A DNA stretch of 64,000 bases from Mycobacterium sp. AZCC_0083. Its GTDB lineage: Bacteria > Actinomycetota > Actinomycetes > Mycobacteriales > Mycobacteriaceae. This document shows, piece after piece, positions 8,684 through 17,191 of this stretch. The notes beneath the pieces are model-generated. The model was not told the DNA's origin, did not search any database, and saw nothing but the letters and a program-made list of their open reading frames with translations. Position 1 is the first letter of the stretch, and each line of letters begins with the position of its first letter. The translations under genes and the position numbers were made by a program. The stretch covers positions 124,001 to 188,000 of the forward strand of contig NZ_JACHGP010000009.1 in NCBI RefSeq assembly GCF_014202335.1. The letters are read 5' to 3'.

Positions 8684-9721
8684 GTGAGTTCGTCGGCGTC
8701 CGGATGGGAGCCCGACGTGCTGCCCGGGTACTGGCGGCAGACCATTCCTCTCGGCCCGGATCCCGACGGGGAGGGCGAGCTGGTGGCCACGCTCGTCCGG
8801 CGCGGGGACGCCGCCGGCGCGCAGCACGCCGTGCTCGCGCTGCACGGATATACCGACTACTTCTTCAACGCCGAGCTGGCCGACCACTTCGCCGCCCGCG
8901 GCTTCGCGTTCTACGCCCTTGACCTGCACAAGTGTGGGCGATCGTGGCAACCCGGCCAGACGCCACACTTCACCACCAATCTGGCCAGCTACGACGCGGA
9001 ACTGGACCGCGCGCTGGAGATCGTCGCGGCCGACACCGACGGGGCAACGGTGTGTCTGTTCGGCCACTCCGCCGGCGGGCTCATCGTCACCCTGTGGCTG
9101 GACCGGCTGCGCCGCCGCGGTGAGGCCGGCATGCGCAACGTCGCTGCGCTGATCCTCAACAGCCCATTCTTCGACCTGCAAGGCCCTGCCGTCCTGCGCA
9201 CCCCGCCAACGGCGGCAGCGCTGGTGGCCCTCGCCCGGCTGCGCAAGATGCACGTCGTCCGCAAGCCGACACCCGGCGGTTACGGCAGCAGCCTGCACCG
9301 CGACTACTCCGGTGAGTTCGATTACAACCTGGACTGGAAGCCGCTCGGCGGGTTCCCTGTGACGTTCGGCTGGATCAACGCGATCCGAAGGGGGCAGGCG
9401 CGGCTGCACCGCGGGCTCGACGTCGGTGTGCCCAACCTGATCCTGCGGTCGGACCACAGTGTCAACGAGGCACCCGATCCCGAGCTGATCCAGAAGGGCG
9501 ATGCCGTGCTCGACGTCGCTCAGATCGCCCGATGGTCGGGGTGCGTCGGCAACCACACCACCGTCGCCCCGATCACCGACGCCAAGCACGACGTGTTCCT
9601 GTCGCTGGGGGGTCCCCGCGCGGCGGCCTACCGCGAGTTGGACGGTTGGCTGGATCGACACCTGGGGACCCAAACCCACGACGGCACTCTGCCAAGCACG
9701 ACACGATCGGAACAGGGCTGA
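8684..9721 (+). CDS. alpha/beta hydrolase (Rv2854-like)
   Basis: 345-residue serine hydrolase of unknown substrate. The oxyanion segment ALHGYTD is at about 52-58, the nucleophile elbow GHSAGG puts the serine at 129, and a candidate catalytic histidine is in DAKHDVF near 305. The overall form is lysophospholipase-like. The GTG start at 8684 follows TAAGGT. The stop is 3 bp before the mtr start, so the two are probably co-transcribed, as in M. tuberculosis. Confidence 0.85.
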   Translation: MSSSASGWEPDVLPGYWRQTIPLGPDPDGEGELVATLVRRGDAAGAQHAVLALHGYTDYFFNAELADHFAARGFAFYALDLHKCGRSWQPGQTPHFTTNLASYDAELDRALEIVAADTDGATVCLFGHSAGGLIVTLWLDRLRRRGEAGMRNVAALILNSPFFDLQGPAVLRTPPTAAALVALARLRKMHVVRKPTPGGYGSSLHRDYSGEFDYNLDWKPLGGFPVTFGWINAIRRGQARLHRGLDVGVPNLILRSDHSVNEAPDPELIQKGDAVLDVAQIARWSGCVGNHTTVAPITDAKHDVFLSLGGPRAAAYRELDGWLDRHLGTQTHDGTLPSTTRSEQG

Positions 9722-9724
9722 AAC

Positions 9725-11116
9725 TTGGAGCACTACGACCTGACCATCATCGGAACCGGTTCGGGCAACAGCATTCCCGACCCCTCCGTCGATCCCAGGT
9801 ACCAATCGATGCGCGTCGCGATCTGTGAGGAGGGCACGTTCGGCGGCACCTGCCTCAACGTCGGCTGCATTCCCACCAAGATGTTCGTCTACGCCGCAGA
9901 GGTCGCCGAGACCATAAGGAACAGTTCGCGTTACGGCGTCGACTCGAGCATCGAGAAGGTGCGCTGGCCTGACATCGTGTCGCGGGTGTTCGGCCGCATC
10001 GACCCGATCGCGGCAGGCGGCGAGACGTACAAGCGGTCGCTGCCCAACATTTCCGTGTACGCCAGCCACACCCGGTTCGGTCCCACCCAGCCCGACGGCC
10101 GCTACACGTTGCGCACCGAGGCGGGCGACGAGTTCACCTCCGATCAAGTGGTGATCGCCGCCGGTTCGCGCGTCAACATTCCCCCGGCGATCACCGACTG
10201 CGGCGTCCGCTACGAGACCAGCGACACGATCATGCGAATCCCGGCGCTGCCAGACCATCTGGTGATCGTCGGCGGCGGTTTCGTTGCCGCGGAGTTCGCG
10301 CACGTCTTCTCGGCCCTCGGCGTGCACGTCACCATCGTGGTGCGCGGTGACGGGCTGCTCACCCACTGTGACGATTCGATCTGCCACCCCTTCACCGAGT
10401 TGGCATCGCAGAAGTGGGATGTCCGCACGCACGAGAACGTCATCGGCTCCCATCACGACGGTGACCGGATCGTGCTCGAACTCGACGACGGGAAGACCCT
10501 CGGCGCCGACATGCTCCTGGTCGCGACGGGGCGCATTCCGAACGGCGACCGGCTCGACGCCGAACTGGCGGGTGTCCAGGTGGAAGACGGCATGGTGGTG
10601 GTCGACGAGTACCAGCGCACCACCGCCCGCGGCATCTACGCGCTCGGCGACGTGTCGTCGGCGTATCAGCTCAAGCACGTCGCCAACCACGAGATGCGCG
10701 TCGTGCGCCACAACCTGCTCAGGGACTGGGACGACACCGCCGCGATGACCAAGAGCGACCATCGGTACGTCCCGTCGGCGGTGTTCACCGACCCGCAGAT
10801 CGCGACGGTCGGGCTCACCGAGGAGGAGGCAAGGGATGCCGGCCACGACATCGTGGTCAAGGTGCAACGCTACGGCGACACCGCCTACGGATGGGCGATG
10901 GAGGACGAGCACGGCATCGTCAAGCTGATCGGCGACCGCGCCACCGGCAAGATCCTCGGCGCCCACCTGATGGGCTATCAGTCGTCATCGCTCATCCAAC
11001 CGATCATTCAGGCGATGAGCCTCGGTCAGACCGCGAAAGAGGTTGCCAGCGGCCAGTACTGGATCCACCCTGCGCTCTCCGAGGTCATCGAGAACGCCCT
11101 GCTCGGCCTGACCTAG
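9725..11116 (+). CDS. mtr: mycothione reductase
   Basis: NADPH- and FAD-dependent reduction of oxidised mycothiol (mycothione), keeping the cytosolic thiol pool reduced. The 463 residues contain the FAD site IIGTGSGN, the redox-active disulfide in GGTCLNVGCIPTK (Cys43/Cys48), the NAD(P) site VIVGGGFVAAEFA, and the C-terminal active-site histidine in YWIHPAL (about 448). The start is a TTG at 9725, fitting the family N-terminus. Its TAG stop shares bases with the nicT stop in CTAG, so the genes converge with no gap. Confidence 0.93.
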   Translation: MEHYDLTIIGTGSGNSIPDPSVDPRYQSMRVAICEEGTFGGTCLNVGCIPTKMFVYAAEVAETIRNSSRYGVDSSIEKVRWPDIVSRVFGRIDPIAAGGETYKRSLPNISVYASHTRFGPTQPDGRYTLRTEAGDEFTSDQVVIAAGSRVNIPPAITDCGVRYETSDTIMRIPALPDHLVIVGGGFVAAEFAHVFSALGVHVTIVVRGDGLLTHCDDSICHPFTELASQKWDVRTHENVIGSHHDGDRIVLELDDGKTLGADMLLVATGRIPNGDRLDAELAGVQVEDGMVVVDEYQRTTARGIYALGDVSSAYQLKHVANHEMRVVRHNLLRDWDDTAAMTKSDHRYVPSAVFTDPQIATVGLTEEEARDAGHDIVVKVQRYGDTAYGWAMEDEHGIVKLIGDRATGKILGAHLMGYQSSSLIQPIIQAMSLGQTAKEVASGQYWIHPALSEVIENALLGLT

Positions 11117-12207
11117 CCGTAGCGCTCCTCGACCCGCCCGAAGCGCCACACGGCGAGGGCGACCAGCCAGACCACGACGAACATCCCGACGATGATGAAG
11201 CCGACGGACTCGAGGTTGGCCGACGCGATGAACGCCAGCGGGCCCGACTCGATGCCGAGCCGGTCGACCAGCAGACCGGTCAGCACGATGACGCCGATGA
11301 TCAGGGCGACGATCACCGACAGCACCGTGATGGTGAGGTTGTAGTACACCTTGCGGATCGGCTTGAGGAATGCCCAGCCGTAGGCCCGTGCCATGAAGAT
11401 GCCGTCGAGCGCGTCGAACAAGCTCATCCCCGCGGCGAACAGGACGGGCAGAACGAGGATGGCGTACCAGGGCAGCGTGAATGCGGCCGTCCCCGCCGCC
11501 AGCACCAGCAGCGCCACCTGGGTCGCGGTGTCGAAGCCAAGGCCCATCAGCAACCCGACCGGGTAGAGGTGCCACGGCTTGCTCACCCGGCGCATGACGC
11601 GCCCGAGCAGCCGTGCCAGGAAGCCGCGGCTGTTGAGTTGGCGTTCGAGTTCGGCCTCGTCGAACTCGCCGCTGCGCATGTTGCGGAACACCTTGGCGAT
11701 GCCGACCACGGCGAACAGGTTGGTCAGCCCGATCAGGATGAGGAAGGTGCCTGCCACCACCGAACCGATCAGCCCGAGGGTCTGCAGCATCGGCGAACCC
11801 TCGTCCTGCACGGGGCCGACGAGCGCCCGCACGCCCAAGGCGAGCAGGAACGCCAGCCCGAATACGACGCTGGAGTGCCCAAGCGAGAACCAGAACCCTG
11901 CGGACAGCGAGCGCGTCCCCTCCCCGACCAGCTTCCGCGTGGTGTTGTCGATCACCGCGATGTGGTCGGCGTCGAAGGCGTGGCGCACGCCGAGCAGGTA
12001 GGCGGTCACACCGAGTCCGACGCCGAAGACGCCTGCCGACCCGAGCGTGATGTGCTGTGGCGCGACGCCGAGAATGAGGACTCCCCAACCGAACACGTGC
12101 AGGAACAGCACGACGCCGCCGATCCCCGCGATCGACGTCCAGTCGGTCCTGTCGAGTCGGGTCGCCACGTTGGTTTCTGGTTGCGTGGCGATGGATCCGA
12201 CAGTCAT
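11113..12207 (-). CDS. nicT: nickel/cobalt transporter, NiCoT family
   Basis: Secondary nickel/cobalt permease in the inner membrane. The 364 residues contain the NiCoT signature RHAFDADHIAVIDN (HX4DH, the metal-selectivity helix), LGHSSVV, and GLGFDTATQ, with about eight hydrophobic segments. ATG at 12207 follows GGAG. It lies downstream of an ArsR gene on the same strand, suggesting metal-controlled expression. In M. tuberculosis, as I recall, nicT follows mtr on the same strand, so its orientation here appears inverted. It could supply cobalt to the adjacent cobalamin genes. Confidence 0.92.
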   Translation of the reverse strand: MTVGSIATQPETNVATRLDRTDWTSIAGIGGVVLFLHVFGWGVLILGVAPQHITLGSAGVFGVGLGVTAYLLGVRHAFDADHIAVIDNTTRKLVGEGTRSLSAGFWFSLGHSSVVFGLAFLLALGVRALVGPVQDEGSPMLQTLGLIGSVVAGTFLILIGLTNLFAVVGIAKVFRNMRSGEFDEAELERQLNSRGFLARLLGRVMRRVSKPWHLYPVGLLMGLGFDTATQVALLVLAAGTAAFTLPWYAILVLPVLFAAGMSLFDALDGIFMARAYGWAFLKPIRKVYYNLTITVLSVIVALIIGVIVLTGLLVDRLGIESGPLAFIASANLESVGFIIVGMFVVVWLVALAVWRFGRVEERYG

Positions 12208-12256
12208 TCTCCGACCCTATGCCCGGAACCGATCGTCTGTCTAGCTGTTCAGATGA

Positions 12257-12607
12257 TCAGGAATGACGGGCGCCGATCCAGTGCAGCAGATCGTGCACGA
12301 TCTCGTCCTCGAGACGGTAACTGACGGCGCGACCCACCCTAGTGCTGGTCACCCAGCCCTGTTGACGCAGCACCCGAAGCGCTTGGGAGGTGGCGTTTTC
12401 CGACCGGCCGACGGCGGCGGCCAGATCACTGACGCAGATTCCGGGCGCCCGGTGCAGGCTCAGCAGGATCTCCAGCCGGTTGGGATCGGACAGCAGATCG
12501 AAGCGCTGCGTCCAGCCCGTGGTGTCGACGTCGGCAAGTGCCGACGACGCGCGTTCGATCTGTGCCGTCGCGGCGCCATGCGCCGGGGCCTGGTCACGGG
12601 GCTCCAC
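12257..12607 (-). CDS. ArsR/SmtB-family metalloregulator
   Basis: 116-residue winged-helix repressor. FDLLSDPNRLEILLSL and the recognition region VGRSENATSQALRVL are typical of ArsR proteins. The C-terminal helix EIVHDLLHWIGARH contains three histidines and acidic residues that could form an alpha-5 metal site, as in nickel/cobalt sensors; the exact NmtR ligand pattern is not reproduced. The GTG start at 12607 is chosen. It is 49 bp upstream of nicT on the same strand, so control of nicT by nickel or cobalt is the likely role. Confidence 0.82.
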   Translation of the reverse strand: MEPRDQAPAHGAATAQIERASSALADVDTTGWTQRFDLLSDPNRLEILLSLHRAPGICVSDLAAAVGRSENATSQALRVLRQQGWVTSTRVGRAVSYRLEDEIVHDLLHWIGARHS

Positions 12608-12616
12608 ACCTGCAAT

Positions 12617-12660
12617 TTAGTCCAGAAAGCCGGGCAACAGAGCGCTCGACGCTCAGATGT
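12617..12660 (-). repeat. remnant copy of the gntR 3' end (left flank of the LCP gene)
   Basis: These 44 bp match 14267-14310, the last codons of the GntR gene, at 36 of 44 positions. On the minus strand this copy reads I-stop-ASSALLPGFLD-stop, against IWASAALLHGFLD-stop in the intact gene. It is therefore a decayed duplicate of the gene terminus. The LCP gene lies exactly between the two copies. Confidence 0.75.
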
Positions 12661-12661
12661 C

Positions 12662-14197
12662 TTAGTCGACGCAGGGGATTTGTCTGCTGTTGATGGGCTG
12701 CCCCTGGTCGGGGACGCCGTCCACGGCTGTGTCACCTGCGGCGGGCGAGGGCATCGAATCCAGCAAGGTGGCCGGAGGCGCGTAGCCCGCGCCGAGCACG
12801 ATCCGGACGTGCCCGGTCGGCACCGTGGCGTCGGCCTGCGGTTCGGTGTCCAGTCCGAGCAGGGTTCCGAGTTCACGTCCGACGGAGTCGGCACCGGCTC
12901 CCACGCCGACGGAGTCGGCACCGGCTCCGACGTCGACCGCGGTGCCGGTGGGTTCGCCGGAAGACGCGTTGCGGACCTCCCCGGCACCGTAGCCGCGAGC
13001 GTGCAGCGCCTCCGACACCGTGGCGGCCAGGCCCGGGGTGCCGCCGGCGTTGATCACGTCGACGACAGTCGTCGACCTCGGCGTGTTGTCGGGCACGTTG
13101 CCTTCGAAGGCGGACGTTACCTGCGCCTTGATCGCTGCGGCGTCGATGATGTTGACGTCCTGACCGTCCACGTTGTCGTAGCGCAGCACCGGCAGCGTCT
13201 GAAATTCGACACCACGCCCGGCGAGTTCGGCGATGCGGCGGAACTGATCATCACCCCATCCGGTGGATACGACGACGTCCTTGTCCGCGACCGCAATCAG
13301 GCTCTTCAACTTGCTGAAATCGGCGAGCCCTCCGCTGTCCTGGAGCTGGCGCATCACCGATATCAGGAACGCCTGCTGACGATGGGTGCGGTCGAGGTCG
13401 CCGTTGTCGAGGCCGTGGCGCTGGCGGACGAATTCCACGGCTTGCTCGGCATCCAACGTTTGGTTGCCCGCCGGAAAGTTGGCGCCGGAGTAGTCGTCGG
13501 AAACCGCCGAGTTGAGGCATACCTGAACCCCACCCAAACTTGCCGCCAGATCGTAGAAGCCAGCCAGGTTGATTTCGGCGAAGTAATCGATCGGCACTCC
13601 GGTGAGGTTCTGCACCACCTTGAGGGTCGCCGCCCGGCCTGCTTCGCGGCCCTTGCTCTCCAGTGTTTTCTGATCGGCGACACCCTCGTCGGCGAGGTTT
13701 TGCTCGGTATCGGCTTTGGTCAGCCCATACGCTTCCTTGATCTTGATGTGGGTGTAACCCGGCACGATGCCGTCTACGGCCACGTAGTCGTCGCGGGGAA
13801 TCGAAAACGCCGTCACCTGGTCGTCGGCGGCAATGTGAACCAGGATCAGAGTGTTGGTGTTGTACCCGCCGGCATCGGAGTCACCGGCATGCAGCTTGTT
13901 CAGTAGGTCCTCTGGCAGATCGTTGCCGTTCTGGTCCTTGCGCGAGTCCAAGCCCATGAGAAGGACATTCATCGCGCCCTTGCCAGATCGGGGAGCGTCA
14001 GCCCCCAAGGCGTCCAACGCTCGCGACACGGTGATGCCGTCGGTCACACGGTGCACACCCCACCAACCCACCCCTGTCACCGCCACGACCGCAACCGACG
14101 CCAGCGCGAACCCAGCGCGCCCCCACGCCCGCGCCGACCTGCCCGCACCAACGGGCGCACGGTGCCGCGGCTCTCCTTCACCTCGCACGACGGTCAT
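12662..14197 (-). CDS. LytR-CpsA-Psr (LCP) cell-wall ligase with C-terminal LytR_C domain
   Basis: LCP enzymes transfer glycopolymers such as arabinogalactan to peptidoglycan at the outer face of the membrane. The 511 residues have a cytoplasmic start, one membrane helix (about 28-48), the LCP catalytic domain with MNVLLMGLDSR, FSIPRDDYV and FVRQRHGLDNGDLDRTHRQ (conserved arginines and aspartates), and a LytR_C domain from about 360. The C-terminus IPCVD has a conserved cysteine seen in mycobacterial CpsA-type proteins. A 27-bp tandem duplication repeats VGAGADSVG. The gene lies between two copies of the gntR 3' end. Confidence 0.88.
   Translation of the reverse strand: MTVVRGEGEPRHRAPVGAGRSARAWGRAGFALASVAVVAVTGVGWWGVHRVTDGITVSRALDALGADAPRSGKGAMNVLLMGLDSRKDQNGNDLPEDLLNKLHAGDSDAGGYNTNTLILVHIAADDQVTAFSIPRDDYVAVDGIVPGYTHIKIKEAYGLTKADTEQNLADEGVADQKTLESKGREAGRAATLKVVQNLTGVPIDYFAEINLAGFYDLAASLGGVQVCLNSAVSDDYSGANFPAGNQTLDAEQAVEFVRQRHGLDNGDLDRTHRQQAFLISVMRQLQDSGGLADFSKLKSLIAVADKDVVVSTGWGDDQFRRIAELAGRGVEFQTLPVLRYDNVDGQDVNIIDAAAIKAQVTSAFEGNVPDNTPRSTTVVDVINAGGTPGLAATVSEALHARGYGAGEVRNASSGEPTGTAVDVGAGADSVGVGAGADSVGRELGTLLGLDTEPQADATVPTGHVRIVLGAGYAPPATLLDSMPSPAAGDTAVDGVPDQGQPINSRQIPCVD
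12881..12934. repeat. 27-bp tandem duplication inside the LCP gene
   Basis: Two adjacent 27-bp units (12881-12907 and 12908-12934) differ at only a few bases and encode two nine-residue copies of VGAGADSVG in the LytR_C region. It is in frame, so it only lengthens a loop. Confidence 0.85.
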
Positions 14198-14210
14198 CTA
14201 CCGACGGATT

Positions 14211-14241
14211 CTGGCAGCGTCGACTGGACACTTCCTGCCAG
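14211..14241. promoter_or_regulatory. inverted repeat upstream of the LCP gene
   Basis: CTGGCAG (14211-14217) and CTGCCAG (14235-14241) are perfect complements 17 bp apart, between the LCP start (14197) and the gntR stop. It may be a terminator stem for gntR or an operator for the LCP gene; no T tract follows. Confidence 0.35.
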
Positions 14242-14266
14242 GTTCCATCGAATTGCGATGTACCGC

Positions 14267-15046
14267 TTAGTCCAAGAAGCCGTGCAGCAGAGCAGCCGAC
14301 GCCCAGATGTGTGCCGTCATCTCCTCGGCTGCTCGATCGCCGTCACCGGCAAGGATCGCCATCACGATGGCTTCGTGCTGTTCGTCGGAGTGCGCGATGT
14401 TGCGCGCGAGCAGCGGGATGTGGTCGAGCAGTTCGTTGAGACGCATTCGGTTCTCGGCGACCAGCGCCACCACCGACGGCGCGCCCGCGGCCTCGGCGAT
14501 GGCAAGGTGCAGCCGCGAGTCGAGCCGCCGGTAGTCCTCGGGCGGGGCGCCGCGCACGTCGGTCAGCCTGCTCCACAGCGTCTCGCGCTCGGTCGCGGCC
14601 AGCGTCCTGCCCGCGGCCATCCGCGCTGCGCCGACCTCGAGGATCTCGCGCAGCCGCAGCGCGTCGTCGATCTCGGCGCGGCTGAAATGAACTCCGTCAC
14701 CGCTGGGTGCGGGGAGCTCGTCGGCAAGGAATGTGCCCCCGTACCGGCCGCGCCGAGACTCCAGGTAGCCCGCCTCGGACAGGGACTTGATCGCTTCCCG
14801 GACCGTGTCGCGGCTGACGCCGAGGCGGGTGGCGAGCTCGCGCTCGGGTGGCAGTGACTCACCCGGCGCGAGCACGCCGAGCCGGATCGTCTCGAGCAGC
14901 CGGCCGACGGTGTCCTCGAAGGCGTTGCCGAGCCGCACCGGACGCAGCAGAGCCTCGGAGCTGGGCGGCGGATCCGGTTCTTCACCGATCCCCCGGGTCG
15001 CTGCGCTGGAGCCGCGCTCGCGTGGACTGCCCTCCGGAACCGACAT
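14267..15046 (-). CDS. GntR-family (FadR/FCD-type) regulator of the glnA4 cluster
   Basis: 259 residues. The winged helix at about 45-110 has ESLPPERELATRLGVSRDTVREAIKSL and the effector-binding FCD domain at about 125-245 has LRLREILEVGAARMA and HLAIAEAAG. It is the last gene of the minus-strand run glnA4, C26 amidase, aldC, SDR, gntR, 6 bp after the SDR stop, so it probably controls that set and the divergent permease. The first 20 codons overlap a REP-like sequence also found at the dxr start. Its last codons are duplicated at 12617. Confidence 0.87.
   Translation of the reverse strand: MSVPEGSPRERGSSAATRGIGEEPDPPPSSEALLRPVRLGNAFEDTVGRLLETIRLGVLAPGESLPPERELATRLGVSRDTVREAIKSLSEAGYLESRRGRYGGTFLADELPAPSGDGVHFSRAEIDDALRLREILEVGAARMAAGRTLAATERETLWSRLTDVRGAPPEDYRRLDSRLHLAIAEAAGAPSVVALVAENRMRLNELLDHIPLLARNIAHSDEQHEAIVMAILAGDGDRAAEEMTAHIWASAALLHGFLD
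14993..15036. repeat. REP-like sequence (CCCGGGTCGCT...CTGCCCTCCGG) in the gntR start
   Basis: The bracket CCCGGGTCGCT and CTGCCCTCCGG also occurs, with a shorter middle, at 35533-35560 in the dxr start. In both genes it supplies the variable N-terminal codons (EGSPRERGS here, GGQERSDPG in dxr), consistent with a mobile short repeat tolerated in protein N-termini. Confidence 0.55.
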
Positions 15047-15052
15047 CAGGAC

Positions 15053-15826
15053 CTACAGCGGCGTCACGTAGGCCGAGCTGATGCCGCCGTCGACCAGGAA
15101 CGTCGACGCGGTGATGAACGACGAGTCGTCACTGGCAAGGAACGCCACCGCGGCGGCGAGCTCCTCGGGCTCGGCGAACCGGCCGAGCGGGATGTGCACC
15201 AGCCGTCGCGCTGCACGCTCCGGATCCTTGGCGAACAGCTCCTGCAGCAGAGGGGTGTTCACCGGTCCCGGGCAGAGCGCGTTGACGCGGATGCCCTGCC
15301 TGGCGAACTGCACGCCGAGCTCGCGCGACATCGCCAGCACGCCGCCCTTGGACGCGGTGTAGGAGATCTGTGACGTGGCCGACCCCATCACCGCGACGAA
15401 CGACGCCGTGTTGATGATCGAGCCCTTCTGTTGCGGAACCATGTGCCGCAGTGCGGCCTTGGAGCACAGGTACACCGACTTGAGGTTGATGTTCTGTACC
15501 CGATCCCATGCATCGAGTTCGGTGTTCTCGATGAGGTCGTCCTCGGGCGGGCTGATGCCCGCGTTGTTGAACGCGATGTCGACCGAGCCGTACGTCGAGG
15601 CTGCCGTGTCGAACAGCGTGTCGACGGCCACCTTGTCGGCGACGTCGACGGGCACGAACAGTCCGTCGAGTTCGTCGGCGGCCGGCTTGCCCGTCTTGGG
15701 GTCGATGTCACCGATCACGATGGTGGCGCCCTCGGCGCGCATCCGCTTGGCGGTCGCGAACCCGATCCCACTCGCGCCGCCGGTGACGACCGCGACCTTG
15801 CCCGAAAGCCGTTGGGTCAGATCCAT
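15053..15826 (-). CDS. short-chain dehydrogenase/reductase (Rv2857c-like)
   Basis: 257-residue classical SDR. The NAD(P) loop TGGASGIG is at about 16-23, NNAG is present, and the catalytic Ser-Tyr-Lys is given by NTASF and YTASKGG. It is often annotated FabG-like, but its place directly after an aldehyde dehydrogenase, amidase and glutamine-synthetase-like gene suggests oxidation of a gamma-glutamylated amino alcohol to the aldehyde; this is inference. The ATG directly follows the aldC stop (TAGATG). Confidence 0.85.
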   Translation of the reverse strand: MDLTQRLSGKVAVVTGGASGIGFATAKRMRAEGATIVIGDIDPKTGKPAADELDGLFVPVDVADKVAVDTLFDTAASTYGSVDIAFNNAGISPPEDDLIENTELDAWDRVQNINLKSVYLCSKAALRHMVPQQKGSIINTASFVAVMGSATSQISYTASKGGVLAMSRELGVQFARQGIRVNALCPGPVNTPLLQELFAKDPERAARRLVHIPLGRFAEPEELAAAVAFLASDDSSFITASTFLVDGGISSAYVTPL

Positions 15827-17191
15827 CTAGAGTTCTCCAATCGCAAAGAAGACGTTCTTGGTTTCCGTGAAGTGCAGCGGCGCGTCGGGGCCCAGTTCAC
15901 GGCCGAGCCCTGATTGCTTGAACCCGCCGAACGGCGTGTTGTAGCGGACCGAGGAGTGCGAGTTCACCGACAGGTTGCCGGATTCCACCGCGCGAGATAC
16001 CCGCAGCGCCCGCGACAGGTTGTCGGTCCAGATCGACCCGGACAATCCGTACGGTGAATCGTTGGCGAGCTCGATCGCATCGGCCTCGTCTTCGAACGGC
16101 AGCACGGTGACGACGGGTCCGAAGATCTCCTCGGTGACCGCACGATCGGTCCGCTGTGGGGTGAGAACCGTTGGCGGGAACCAGTATCCGGGGCCGGTCG
16201 GTGCGGAACCGCGGAACGCGACGGGCGCGTCGTCGGGCACGTACGATGCCACGGTGTCGAAGTGCGAACGCGACACCAGCGGACCCATCTCGCTATCGCG
16301 CGATGCCGGGTCACCGACGACGACGCCCTTCACCGCAGGCTCCAGGAGTTCCATGAACTTGTCGTAGACGTTGCGCTGAACCAGGATTCGGCTGCGCGCG
16401 CAGCAGTCCTGCCCGGCGTTGTCGAACACGCCATACGGCGCGGTGGCCGCGGCCTTCTCGAGATCGCAGTCGTCGAACACGATGTTGGCACTCTTGCCAC
16501 CGAGTTCCAGGGTCACCCGCTTGACCTGGGCGGCGGCGCCTGCCATCACCTTGACGCCCACCTCGGTGGAGCCCGTGAAGACGATCTTGCGGACGTCGGG
16601 GTGACTGATGAAGCGCTCCCCCACCACCGAGCCCTTGCCAGGCAGTACCTGGAACAGTCCGTCGGGAAGGCCCGCTTCCCGTCCGAGTTCGGCCAGCCGC
16701 ATGGTGGTCAACGGGGTGATCTCGGCGGGCTTCACCAGTACCGCGTTCCCCGCGGCGAGTGCGGGCACGAAGCCCCACGACGCGATGGTCATCGGGAAGT
16801 TCCACGGCGCGATGACGGCGACGACGCCGAGTGGCTCGTTGAACGTGACGTCCAGTCCGCCGGCCACGGGAATCTGCTTGCCGGACATGCGTTCCGGGCT
16901 CGCCGAGTAGAACTGCAGCACGTCGCGGACGTGACCGGCCTCCCACTCGGCGTTGCCGATCACGTGCCCGGAGTTCGCCACCTCGAGAGCAGCCAGCTCG
17001 TCGACGTGCGCATCCACCACGGCGGCGAACGATCGCAAAGCGCTCGCCCGCTCGGCGGGTGCCAGCTTCGCCCACTGCTTCTGCGCGGACTTCGCGCGGG
17101 CGATCGCGTCGTCGGTGGCAGGTACGTCGAGCAGTTCGACGGTGCGCAGCTCCTCTTCGGTCGCTGGGTTGATCAGTGTCGACGTGGTCAA
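15827..17191 (-). CDS. aldC: aldehyde dehydrogenase AldC
   Basis: NAD(P)-dependent oxidation of an aldehyde to the acid. The 454 residues have IAPWNFPMT (about 127-135), FTGSTEVG, the general base Glu229 in ELGGKS, the nucleophile Cys263 in GQDCCARS, and EEIFGPVV. The start is TTG at 17191, overlapping the C26 amidase stop as TTGA, so translation is coupled. In the proposed gamma-glutamyl pathway it would act like PuuC. Confidence 0.9.
   Translation of the reverse strand: MTTSTLINPATEEELRTVELLDVPATDDAIARAKSAQKQWAKLAPAERASALRSFAAVVDAHVDELAALEVANSGHVIGNAEWEAGHVRDVLQFYSASPERMSGKQIPVAGGLDVTFNEPLGVVAVIAPWNFPMTIASWGFVPALAAGNAVLVKPAEITPLTTMRLAELGREAGLPDGLFQVLPGKGSVVGERFISHPDVRKIVFTGSTEVGVKVMAGAAAQVKRVTLELGGKSANIVFDDCDLEKAAATAPYGVFDNAGQDCCARSRILVQRNVYDKFMELLEPAVKGVVVGDPASRDSEMGPLVSRSHFDTVASYVPDDAPVAFRGSAPTGPGYWFPPTVLTPQRTDRAVTEEIFGPVVTVLPFEDEADAIELANDSPYGLSGSIWTDNLSRALRVSRAVESGNLSVNSHSSVRYNTPFGGFKQSGLGRELGPDAPLHFTETKNVFFAIGEL

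Noticed and set aside
8657..10966. 769-residue minus-strand frame over the hydrolase and mtr
   Set aside because: It has no recognisable domain and covers two well-identified plus-strand enzymes.
10985..12324. Long open frames on both strands over nicT
   Set aside because: High GC content leaves alternative frames open; only the 11113-12207 minus frame has the NiCoT signature and helices.
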